DNA from: an uncultured Peptococcaceae bacterium
Lineage (GTDB): Bacteria > Bacillota > Desulfotomaculia > Desulfotomaculales > Desulfallaceae
Direction of reading: 5' to 3'
DNA: 6,882 bases
NCBI GenBank assembly: GCA_913064925.1
Contig: CAJYBN010000150.1
Location: 1 to 6,882, forward strand
In this document: piece by piece, positions 1-5,959 of the stretch
Layout of the letters: each line of letters starts with the position of its first letter
Position numbering within the stretch: position 1 is the first letter of the stretch
Position numbers and translations under genes: made by a program
The notes under the pieces: model-generated
Database searches by the model: none
What the model was told of the DNA's origin: nothing
The model's input: only the letters and a program-made list of their open reading frames with translations

Positions 1-440
1 TTGTTCAGATCCTTGCGTTTGATGAGCACGAATATTATGGTTCTTTCGCCGAACCTGCCTTGGCCCTTGACGCAGGTGACGCCGAAACCCTCTTCCCGCA
101 ATTGATTGACAAAGGTATCTATGAGGTGCGGCGGAGGAAAAACTTGAATGGATAGGTAACCCATGGCCAATTTTTCTTCAATTAAGCTGCCCACGTAGTT
201 ACCGGTGGCAAAACCGCCGGCATAAGCGATTATTTTGCCGGGGTCGTTTAAGCCAGTTTTCAATACTTCGTTCAGGGCCAGTATGAATATGGTTACTTCG
301 AAAAAACCGACGACAGCCGCCAGCAGCCTGCGGTCCTTCGTCAACATGAGAATGCGTACTACGTCCAGGGACATGTCCGTTACCCTGGCTACAAAAATAA
401 ATAAATAACCGAACAACAAGGACAGCACCTGTTCTTCCAT
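1..440 (-). CDS. UPF0316 family membrane protein (DUF5698 + DUF2179), C-terminus beyond window
   Basis: I translated this reading frame directly. It opens with ATG at 440, preceded by a run of six G about seven bases upstream, and stays open to base 3, giving 146 residues with no stop. Three hydrophobic segments lie at about residues 5-20, 38-57 and 69-88, followed by a soluble tail. Segments such as RVTDMSLDVVRILML (19-33) and YAGGFATGNYVGS (73-85) match what I know of the UPF0316 family: a three-helix DUF5698 domain followed by a cytoplasmic DUF2179 domain, which begins near residue 96 here. The family is usually about 170-190 residues, so only the last few tens are missing. Its function is not established. 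The gene is separated from the upstream glycosyltransferase gene by a hairpin terminator, so it is probably a separate transcription unit or is attenuated. Confidence 0.88.
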   Translation of the reverse strand, partial: MEEQVLSLLFGYLFIFVARVTDMSLDVVRILMLTKDRRLLAAVVGFFEVTIFILALNEVLKTGLNDPGKIIAYAGGFATGNYVGSLIEEKLAMGYLSIQVFPPPHLIDTFVNQLREEGFGVTCVKGQGRFGERTIIFVLIKRKDLN

Positions 441-470
441 TTTAAGCCCCCCGTAACTTTAAAAACATAT

Positions 471-495
471 AAAAAGGGACCACCTAGGCGTTCCC
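471..495 (-). terminator. Rho-independent terminator after the glycosyltransferase gene
   Basis: On the minus strand, GGGA (495-492) pairs with TCCC (479-476). After one mismatch the stem continues with C-G, G-T and C-G pairs around a CTAG loop, and five T follow (475-471). It lies 35 bases past the glycosyltransferase stop codon. The plus strand also carries a T-run (497-503) right after the same stem, so the hairpin could stop transcription from either side. The internal mismatch makes it a moderate terminator rather than a strong one. Confidence 0.6.
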
Positions 496-529
496 ATTTT
501 TTTATGGGTAAGTATAAATCCTGTCCGTA

Positions 530-1702
530 TTAGACCGATGTTTTCAGGTTGTTACCATGTTTTTGCGCGATAATGCTGTAATAGCATTGGAGTAACTTTT
601 GTGCACAGTTTTTGGCAGAAATCTTTTCGGCGTTGGCGAAGGCATTTTCGCTCATGGCCCGGCGCAGGCATTCATCTTGCAAAAGTAACTTAATTTTTTC
701 TACAAACTGCTGTAGGTCCAGGTCCGTTAAAAAACCGTCCTGGCCGTCTTCCACCATTTCGGATATGCCGAAGGCCCTTACGGCCACTACAGGTAAGCCT
801 GCCGCCTTGGCTTCGCCCACCACCAGACCCTGCGTTTCGGTTACTGAGGCGAAAACAAAAATGTGCGCGCTGTTATAAGCCTTGGCTATTTCTTCCTTGC
901 TGAGCGTGCCCGTAAAAATGATTTTGTCCGCTACGCCCATGCTGGTGGCCAGCTGGCCGAGGGCTTCCCTCTCGGGCCCGCTCCCTACCAGGACCAGCCT
1001 TGTGTCCGGAAAGGACGCAGCTATGGGCTGAAAACTCTTGATTATAAAAGAAAGATTTTTTTCTTTCCCCAGCCTCCCCACGCAAATCAGCAATTTGCAA
1101 TGCGGGTCAATGTTAAATTGACGGTACAGCCAATCCTTTTGCTCCGTTCTGTAATCGCTGAGCTTAATACCCGTAGGTACGGTGGCTATGTTGCTTTGCA
1201 CGCCCCAGCTGCGCAAGTGCCGCCCGATTATATCGGTGGGGACGATAACCAGGTCGCAGTGGTTGCAAAAATCGGTGCAAAACTTCTTGGTGATCTCTCT
1301 GGTAATGTTTTGCCCGAAGGGTACGTAATGCACGTACTGGTCATAAAGGGTGTGAAAGGTAAATACCAGGGGGATGTTATATTTCCTGGCGCAGCGCGCG
1401 CCCAGCCGCCCCAGCAGGAATGGGGAATGAACGTGGATGATGTCCAGTCCAAGCCTTTTCAGCGTGGGGCGCAGGCGTATGGAGAAAGGCACCGCAAGGG
1501 CAAATTGGCTGTTTGTCGGGGCGGGAATGGAAGAAAAGCGGAAAACATTGCTTTCTTTTTTGCAGTTGGGATAATCGGGCGCAAATATGTAAAACTCGTG
1601 CCCATCAGCATTCAGTTCCTCGGTGAAGGTTTCTATGGAGCGGACTACGCCGCTGGTATAGGGGCGGTAACTGTCGGTAAAAATGCCTATTTTCAGGCCC
1701 AA
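530..1702 (-). CDS. GT4 family glycosyltransferase, diacylglycerol glucosyltransferase-like
   Basis: This 390-residue protein is a GT-B retaining glycosyltransferase of family GT4, expected to work at the inner face of the membrane. The N-terminal acceptor domain starts with KIGIFTDSYRPYTSGVV (4-20) and contains HVHSPF (90-95) and TFHTLYDQYVHYVP (115-128), segments typical of the group that includes processive and monoglucosyl-diacylglycerol synthases. The C-terminal nucleotide-sugar domain has VGRLGKEKN (208-216), with the phosphate-binding Arg and Lys, and the EX7E motif Glu289 to Glu297. Length is normal for the family. The start is TTG at 1702, set by an AAAGGAAGGT ribosome binding site at 1711-1720. 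The gene follows a small secreted-protein gene by 34 bases and is followed by a terminator, so it looks like the end of the operon. A lipid acceptor is inferred from resemblance; a different envelope glycan acceptor is possible. Confidence 0.88.
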   Translation of the reverse strand: MGLKIGIFTDSYRPYTSGVVRSIETFTEELNADGHEFYIFAPDYPNCKKESNVFRFSSIPAPTNSQFALAVPFSIRLRPTLKRLGLDIIHVHSPFLLGRLGARCARKYNIPLVFTFHTLYDQYVHYVPFGQNITREITKKFCTDFCNHCDLVIVPTDIIGRHLRSWGVQSNIATVPTGIKLSDYRTEQKDWLYRQFNIDPHCKLLICVGRLGKEKNLSFIIKSFQPIAASFPDTRLVLVGSGPEREALGQLATSMGVADKIIFTGTLSKEEIAKAYNSAHIFVFASVTETQGLVVGEAKAAGLPVVAVRAFGISEMVEDGQDGFLTDLDLQQFVEKIKLLLQDECLRRAMSENAFANAEKISAKNCAQKLLQCYYSIIAQKHGNNLKTSV

Positions 1703-1736
1703 CGACCGTCACCTTCCTTTCTCCCCAAGCGGTTAA

Positions 1737-2174
1737 CTATACGGTTTTGCCGGGGCATGAGAAAATACCGGCTATGCGCCAGCCCGCGTTCGTGTTGCTC
1801 AAAACAATGATCAAGCTGTTTGATTCCCGGCATTGGGATGTTATGTCAACTTCTTCAACTCGAGCGATGACCACGGCGGTCTTTTCATTGTTATAAACAA
1901 TATGACAATTTTGCAAAAAAGTCAAGGTGTACCAGTCTGTCGCCGATTCCCTGTAGTTTTCCACCGAGCGCAAAATGCTGGCCAGCAATTCGCTGGTAAA
2001 TAGCTGCTTTAGTTTTTCCCGGTAGTTTTTATCCTTAAGCCAGCCGGCATACTCAACGGCGTCCTTTACTACTTGACGTATTTCTTGACCCGTGCCAGCA
2101 AAGCTGCATACTGCTCCGCCGCCCGTTATCCACAGAGCCAATATCAAAGCTACGCATTTGGTCCGTAAACCCAA
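1737..2174 (-). CDS. Small secreted protein of unknown family
   Basis: The 145-residue product begins at TTG (2174), chosen because a perfect AAGGAGG lies seven bases upstream at 2182-2188. Residues 1-26 form a classical signal peptide: Arg4 and Lys6, a hydrophobic core at about 8-17, and a likely signal peptidase I site after Ser-Phe-Ala (24-26). The cysteine at 23 is not in a convincing lipobox. The mature part, about 119 residues, has a helical first half (about 30-75) and then beta-like segments (about 89-108 and 120-138), with single cysteines at 90, 115 and 140. A helices-then-sheet order ending in a Gly-Trp-Arg-Ile strand would suit an NTF2-like cone fold, but this is only a guess from pattern. 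I do not recognise the family. It sits between a radical SAM gene and a glycosyltransferase gene, in the same direction. Confidence 0.8.
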   Translation of the reverse strand: MGLRTKCVALILALWITGGGAVCSFAGTGQEIRQVVKDAVEYAGWLKDKNYREKLKQLFTSELLASILRSVENYRESATDWYTLTFLQNCHIVYNNEKTAVVIARVEEVDITSQCRESNSLIIVLSNTNAGWRIAGIFSCPGKTV

Positions 2175-2194
2175 TGGAAAACCTCCTTAATGTT

Positions 2195-2222
2195 TATGGT
2201 ATTTAAGTTAAAATTTACCATA
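2195..2222. repeat. Inverted repeat in the leader of the secreted-protein gene
   Basis: TATGGTA (2195-2201) and TACCATA (2216-2222) are perfect reverse complements 14 bases apart. Nested inside is a second palindrome, TTTAAGTTAAA (2202-2212). The pair lies six bases upstream of the AAGGAGG that serves the secreted-protein gene, inside the longest gap (97 bases) of the gene cluster. It may be an operator or a leader RNA hairpin. The region is AT-rich, so a chance origin cannot be excluded for the inner palindrome. Confidence 0.45.
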
Positions 2223-2271
2223 TTAGGAGTAAAAAAATTAAGGGGTATTAGCTTGTCACGTAAAATTGTTC

Positions 2272-3147
2272 TTACAACCCCCGAAAAGCTTCCGGCCGCA
2301 GCGGTACCGAGCCCGGCTGGGCTATGGCCCTCTCCAGCACGGCCAAAAGCGCATCCTTGTCTTGGTTTAAGGTTCCCCGCAGCGGCAGGTAATTGGAGGC
2401 ATGGTTGGTGCGGAAAATGCATTGGGTTAGGTGCAGGTTTTCCAGCAACAGCTTCAATTCATTGAGGATGACCAGTGTGCCGGGAACTTTAAATTTGCCC
2501 TGTTCCACGCGGCGATGCAGCGGCGTACCGGGTACCACCATGAGGGTGAGGGTGCCGATATAAGTGGGATCAATGGCGCTTAAAACGCGGCCGGTGTCAC
2601 GGGCGTGCTCTTGCCAGCGGTCGGTGCCGCCCAGGCCGTTAATGATGGTGACGGAAAGCTCGAACCCGGCCTGCAGCGCCCTGGTTCCCGCTGTTATCAT
2701 ATCTTGCGCCGTGGCACCCTTGCAAACTATTCGCAAAATTTCATCGTTACCGCTTTCCACGCCCAAGTAAAGCAAGGAAACACCGGATCGCCTTATTTCC
2801 TGCAGTTCATCCATTGATTTGGTCAAAATGTCCTTTGGCCCGGCATACATGCTGACCCGTTCCAGTTGCGGGAACTGCTTGTGCAGGTAAAAGGCAGTTT
2901 TACAAATAAGCGGCGTCGGTGCTGACAGCGCGTCGCCGTCTCCCAGGAAGACTCTCTGCACGCCCTGCATGGCAGCAGAGCAATCGTCTATATCTTTTTT
3001 TAACTCCGACCATTCTTTAACCCGGTATTTTTTCCCCTTGTACATGCCGCAGAAAGTACACGCGTTATGCCGGCAGCCTATGGTCAGTTGCAGTATGAGG
3101 CTAAATGCTTCGCTGGGCGGTCTGAATACCGGAGGTTCCAGGTGCAA
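2272..3147 (-). CDS. Radical SAM protein with CX4CX2C cluster motif
   Basis: The 291-residue protein is a radical SAM enzyme of unassigned reaction. The iron-sulfur motif is GCRHNACTFC, with Cys25, Cys30 and Cys33, so the first spacing is four residues instead of the usual three. It is preceded by RPPSEAFSLILQ (9-20), which is typical of a widespread uncharacterised subfamily. FLGDGDAL (67-74) takes the place of the SAM-binding GGE region, and YLGVESGND (127-135) is a conserved radical SAM strand. The C-terminal FRTNHASNYLPLRG (245-258) is also characteristic. I start the protein at TTG (3147), because the ribosome binding site overlaps the upstream in-frame GTG. The gene follows comFB by 24 bases. 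Length is full for this subfamily, and no B12-binding or other extra domain is visible. Confidence 0.88.
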   Translation of the reverse strand: MHLEPPVFRPPSEAFSLILQLTIGCRHNACTFCGMYKGKKYRVKEWSELKKDIDDCSAAMQGVQRVFLGDGDALSAPTPLICKTAFYLHKQFPQLERVSMYAGPKDILTKSMDELQEIRRSGVSLLYLGVESGNDEILRIVCKGATAQDMITAGTRALQAGFELSVTIINGLGGTDRWQEHARDTGRVLSAIDPTYIGTLTLMVVPGTPLHRRVEQGKFKVPGTLVILNELKLLLENLHLTQCIFRTNHASNYLPLRGTLNQDKDALLAVLERAIAQPGSVPLRPEAFRGL

Positions 3148-3154
3148 GAAGCCC

Positions 3155-3160
3155 ACCTCC
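3155..3160 (-). promoter_or_regulatory. Ribosome binding site that fixes the radical SAM start at TTG
   Basis: GGAGGT on the minus strand covers the in-frame GTG at 3154-3156, which would give an N-terminus three residues longer. A ribosome binding site cannot overlap its own start codon, so the functional start must be downstream. The TTG at 3147 has an ideal seven-base spacing. The resulting N-terminus (Met-His-Leu-Glu-Pro-Pro) also fits the Met-His-Tyr-Glu-type start I recall for this subfamily. Confidence 0.75.
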
Positions 3161-3171
3161 CATTCTCTTTT

Positions 3172-3444
3172 CTAATGCCTGGGATTTTTCTGCACCTTTT
3201 GTATGGCGGACATTATGGCTGCTATAACCTGGGCCTTGCCGCCGATTTGGTCATAGACAACTTTTGTATAAATTTCCCCTTGTTCGGATGATACGTACTT
3301 GACCGGCAAATTGTTCAGAGCCAGAGCCATAATGTCGTCCTTGCAACGCTCACACGTGCATGTATTCGGGTTATTGCGGGCATAATCGTCCAGGACTTCA
3401 TCGATCAATTCTTTTACCGCTACTTCCGAGTAATTAATAATCAT
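3172..3444 (-). CDS. comFB: ComFB-family protein (late competence development)
   Basis: This 90-residue protein is recognised as ComFB from its N-terminal helix ending in a Val-Leu-Asp-Asp-Tyr segment (17-21), the cysteine cluster CTCERC (Cys29, Cys31, Cys34) and the signature DIMALALNNLPVKYV (37-51). The Bacillus subtilis protein binds zinc through its cysteines. Cyanobacterial members have been described as receptors for cyclic nucleotides, including c-di-GMP, so a regulatory role is plausible, but the ligand here is unknown. The start is ATG at 3444 with AAAGGTG seven bases upstream. It lies 22 bases after the HAD gene and 24 before the radical SAM gene, so it is very likely co-transcribed with both. 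No comFA or comFC gene lies next to it, unlike the Bacillus locus. Confidence 0.9.
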   Translation of the reverse strand: MIINYSEVAVKELIDEVLDDYARNNPNTCTCERCKDDIMALALNNLPVKYVSSEQGEIYTKVVYDQIGGKAQVIAAIMSAIQKVQKNPRH

Positions 3445-3466
3445 GGGCTTTCACCTTTCAGTTTTA

Positions 3467-3937
3467 TTATAAACGCAACGAGGCAACTATTCTTTTGCTG
3501 TTCAGCAGCAGTTCCAGCGCGTCATTGATACTGCGCGCCAAAATATCCCCCGATTGAATGGCTTTGCAGGCGGTACCCTCGCGTCCCATGACGACTATAC
3601 CCAGGGCGCAGGCCTGCAGCATATGGCAATCGTTGTTGCCGTTACCCACGGCAACCGTTTTATCTGTACCCAGTTGCTGCACGAAATGAAGCTTTTCCTG
3701 GCCGGTCAAAGAGCCGCTCAGCGTGTACAGCTTGCATTTTATATTGCGGCAGGCTTCCTGTGAGGTACCGAAGGTGTCGGCGGTCAGCACGTAAACGTTT
3801 AACAGCTCGGCTAATTGGTTAAGCAGCTCTTCTACCCCTTCTATAAGCCGGCCGTCTTCCGCCATGGTGCCGTTAAAATCCAGGACAATGTTCTCCAGCT
3901 GCAGCGTGCCCCAGCCTGGCACGTTAATTGTAATCAT
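3467..3937 (-). CDS. HAD-superfamily protein, soluble P-type-ATPase-like
   Basis: The 156-residue protein has a minimal HAD Rossmann core with no cap domain. Motif I is LDFNGT (19-24), with nucleophile Asp20; Asn22 stands where phosphatases carry the acid/base Asp. Motif II is the Thr of VLTADT (50-55). Lys82 is a candidate for motif III. Motif IV is GNGNND (98-103), with Asp103 kept and Asn99 replacing the usual first Asp. This matches the small soluble proteins often labelled 'soluble P-type ATPase' (COG4087), whose role is unknown. I chose ATG at 3937 because GGAGG lies seven bases upstream; a longer frame reaching 4003 would overlap the phosphofructokinase gene and has no such site. It sits 50 bases after that gene and 22 before comFB, so it is probably in the same operon. 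Confidence 0.85.
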   Translation of the reverse strand: MITINVPGWGTLQLENIVLDFNGTMAEDGRLIEGVEELLNQLAELLNVYVLTADTFGTSQEACRNIKCKLYTLSGSLTGQEKLHFVQQLGTDKTVAVGNGNNDCHMLQACALGIVVMGREGTACKAIQSGDILARSINDALELLLNSKRIVASLRL

Positions 3938-3987
3938 GGCATTACCTCCGTTCCGCACATTATACAAACGTAACCCGGCTAGTGGTA

Positions 3988-5085
3988 TTAATCGCCCAGG
4001 CAAATGCCCAGCTGCCTGGCTACCCTGACCAGTTCCCCGTCCACAGGTACGGTATTGAGCTTACCCACCGCTTGTTCCAAAGGCACCGAATCAATGTTTT
4101 GCCCCTTGAGACAAACCATGCGCCCGAATTTACCTTCGGCCACCAGTTTGGCGGCGCCGGCCCCGTAGCGGGTGGCCAGGAGCCGGTCAAAGGCAGTGGG
4201 CGAACCGCCCCTCTGCAGGTGTCCCAGCACCGTGACCCTGGTTTCCTTACCGGTGGCGGCTTCTACTTCCTTGGCCACGACGTCGCCGATGCCGCCCAGG
4301 CGGACCGGGTCAAAACTGTTCTCCACGTGCTGCTTGACCACCATTTCGCCGCCCAACGGCTTAGCACCCTCTGCCGCCACGATGATGCTGAACTTTTTCC
4401 TTTCCTTACTGCGGGCGTTGATTTTTTCTACCACTACGTCGATGTTGTAGGGAATTTCCGGGATTAAAATGACGTCCGCCCCGCCGGAAATACCAGAGTA
4501 AAGGGCTATCCAGCCTGCATAACGGCCCATTACTTCCAGCACCATGACCCTGTGGTGTGATTCTGCGGTGGTATGCAGTTTGTCCAGGGCTTCGGTGGCG
4601 GTAGTTAGTGCGGTATCGAAACCGAATGTCTGGTCAGTGGCCGAAAGGTCGTTGTCAATGGTTTTTGGCACGCCGACTACCTTTAAACCGCGGTCGTACA
4701 GCTCCTTGGCTATGGACAGGCTGCCGTCGCCGCCGATAATCACCAGGGCTTCTATCTCGTGAATGCTGATATTTTCAAAAACGCGGTCGGAGACGTCCAC
4801 AAACGTTTTTTGGTCGCCCTTGATAACCGGGTAATGAAAGGGGTTGTCACGGTTGGTGGTGCCCAGTATGGTTCCGCCCCTGGGCAGGATGCCCACCACA
4901 TCGCTTTCTGTTAGTTCGCGGGCTTGGTTCTTGATCAGCCCACCAAAACCGTTTTCAAATCCCACCACGGATATATCATATTCTCTGATGGCAGTTTTAA
5001 CCAAAGAGCGAATCACGGCATTGAGGCCCGGCGCATCTCCGCCTCCTGTTAACACGCCAATGCGTCTTACCGCGGGTTTGACCAT
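3988..5085 (-). CDS. pfkA: 6-phosphofructokinase, group III (mixed-substrate) type
   Basis: The 365-residue enzyme phosphorylates fructose 6-phosphate to fructose 1,6-bisphosphate in glycolysis. The N-terminus RRIGVLTGGGDAPGLN (7-22) holds the donor-binding glycine loop. GGDGS (118-122) and PKTIDND (140-146) follow, with catalytic Asp144. MGR (186-188), PEIP (209-212) and GHLQRGG (288-294) form the fructose-phosphate site. Gly121 (E. coli 104) is the ATP-type residue, whereas Lys141 (E. coli 124) is the pyrophosphate-type residue. This pair marks group III; Gly at the first site argues for ATP as donor. I prefer ATG at 5085 to TTG at 5091, which is only four bases from the GGGGG ribosome binding site. 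It follows the hydrolase gene by 19 bases and is probably co-transcribed with it. Confidence 0.95.
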   Translation of the reverse strand: MVKPAVRRIGVLTGGGDAPGLNAVIRSLVKTAIREYDISVVGFENGFGGLIKNQARELTESDVVGILPRGGTILGTTNRDNPFHYPVIKGDQKTFVDVSDRVFENISIHEIEALVIIGGDGSLSIAKELYDRGLKVVGVPKTIDNDLSATDQTFGFDTALTTATEALDKLHTTAESHHRVMVLEVMGRYAGWIALYSGISGGADVILIPEIPYNIDVVVEKINARSKERKKFSIIVAAEGAKPLGGEMVVKQHVENSFDPVRLGGIGDVVAKEVEAATGKETRVTVLGHLQRGGSPTAFDRLLATRYGAGAAKLVAEGKFGRMVCLKGQNIDSVPLEQAVGKLNTVPVDGELVRVARQLGICLGD

Positions 5086-5104
5086 AAGCAAAATTCCCCC
5101 TTTA

Positions 5105-5872
5105 TTAGTTAGAATAAGCTGATATAAACCGTTCTATGGCACTGTTTACTTCTTCCGGTTTCTCCAACATAAGCATGTGCCCAGCTTGTTTTATTATTTC
5201 CAGGCGGGCATTGCTGATGTTGGCGGCCAAAAACTCACTGTACTTCACCGGCGTCAGCCGGTCTTCGCCGGCTGCCAGGACAAGAGTGGGCAGGTTAATT
5301 TCCTGTAGCCGGTCCATAACGTCAAACTTGTCGCAGGCCGTAAAATCATTGTAATAGACAATGGGATCGGTATTATCCATTTCTTTCCTGGCTAAGTCCA
5401 ACAGTTCCGTCGACGCAGCGCTGCCGTAGGCAAACTCGAGCAGCTGGTAGAACCTGTTACCGGAAGCAAAGGTATCCAAAATGGGTTGAGCCACACGCAG
5501 GCGCGCGCCTGTGCCCACCAATACCAGGCCATGCAGTTGCTGCGGGTATCGCAGGGCGAAATCCAAGGCAATGGCGCCGCCCATGGAGTGACCGGCCAGG
5601 AAGAACTTGGTGCCCGTCACGTGGGCGGCAAAGTCGTATATAAAATCGGCGTATTCCTCAATTTTGTCGCAGGACGAGCCTTCCGATCCGCCGTGGCCGG
5701 GCAGGTCTACGGCGATGGCCAGGTATTTTTTACCCAGGTGGGTGGTCTGGTACGCCCAGTGCCTGTGGTTGCCGCCGGCACCGTGCACCAGTATGATTAC
5801 GTGTTCCGCTTGTGACTGGGGTATTCCTGCGGCGTAATGATACTTCTTTCCGTTGATGATAACTTCCGGCAT
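5105..5872 (-). CDS. Alpha/beta-fold hydrolase
   Basis: The 255-residue protein is a single-domain alpha/beta hydrolase, cytoplasmic by the absence of a signal peptide. Visible motifs are the oxyanion segment LVHGAGGNHRHW (28-39), DLPGHGGSEG (56-65), the nucleophile elbow GHSMGG with Ser96, the acid Asp204 in AGEDRLTP, and the base His232 in AGHMLMLEKPE. The triad is therefore complete. A short helical lid lies at about residues 125-190. The fold is close to carboxylesterases and the MhpC/BioH-like group, but the substrate cannot be read from sequence. ATG at 5872 has a strong AAGGAGGAGG just upstream. It is the first gene of the tightly spaced block that continues with phosphofructokinase. 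A terminator stands directly before its ribosome binding site, leaving almost no room for a promoter of its own. Confidence 0.9.
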   Translation of the reverse strand: MPEVIINGKKYHYAAGIPQSQAEHVIILVHGAGGNHRHWAYQTTHLGKKYLAIAVDLPGHGGSEGSSCDKIEEYADFIYDFAAHVTGTKFFLAGHSMGGAIALDFALRYPQQLHGLVLVGTGARLRVAQPILDTFASGNRFYQLLEFAYGSAASTELLDLARKEMDNTDPIVYYNDFTACDKFDVMDRLQEINLPTLVLAAGEDRLTPVKYSEFLAANISNARLEIIKQAGHMLMLEKPEEVNSAIERFISAYSN

Positions 5873-5889
5873 CTCGCCTCCTCCTTTTT

Positions 5890-5915
5890 AAAAAAAATAC
5901 CGGCGCAAGACCGGT
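5890..5915 (-). terminator. Rho-independent terminator between the small membrane gene and the hydrolase gene
   Basis: On the minus strand ACCGG (5915-5911) pairs with CCGGT (5903-5899) around a seven-base loop. One A follows, then eight T (5897-5890). It lies 45 bases after the stop codon of the 50-residue membrane protein gene. The stem is short, so efficiency may be partial. The T-run almost touches the AAGGAGGAGG of the hydrolase gene. Confidence 0.65.
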
Positions 5916-5959
5916 GGTTATTTGGACAACATCCAGGAAGCTGGTCGTGCCAGGCGGTT

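Noticed and set aside
863..1810. Long plus-strand open frame (315 codons) opposite the glycosyltransferase gene
   Set aside because: It lies antisense to a gene with clear GT4 motifs, its own translation has no recognisable domain, and no convincing ribosome binding site was seen.
2257..2274. Possible terminator after the radical SAM gene (TTGT-AAGA-ACAA then TTTT)
   Set aside because: The four-pair AT-rich stem is too weak to support a terminator call.
3959..3964. Perfect TATAAT on the minus strand before the HAD gene
   Set aside because: No -35 box stands 16-18 bases upstream, and a start from it would leave the ribosome binding site at the very 5' end of the RNA.
3938..4003. N-terminal extension of the HAD protein by 22 residues
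   Set aside because: It overlaps the phosphofructokinase stop and lacks a ribosome binding site, while the inner ATG at 3937 has GGAGG at seven bases.
3982..4467. Plus-strand open frame (161 codons) opposite the phosphofructokinase gene
   Set aside because: The translation is low-complexity shadow sequence of a well-conserved enzyme gene on the other strand.
5086..5091. TTG start for phosphofructokinase two codons upstream of ATG
   Set aside because: The TTG is only four bases from the GGGGG ribosome binding site; ATG at 5085 is better placed and gives a family-like N-terminus.
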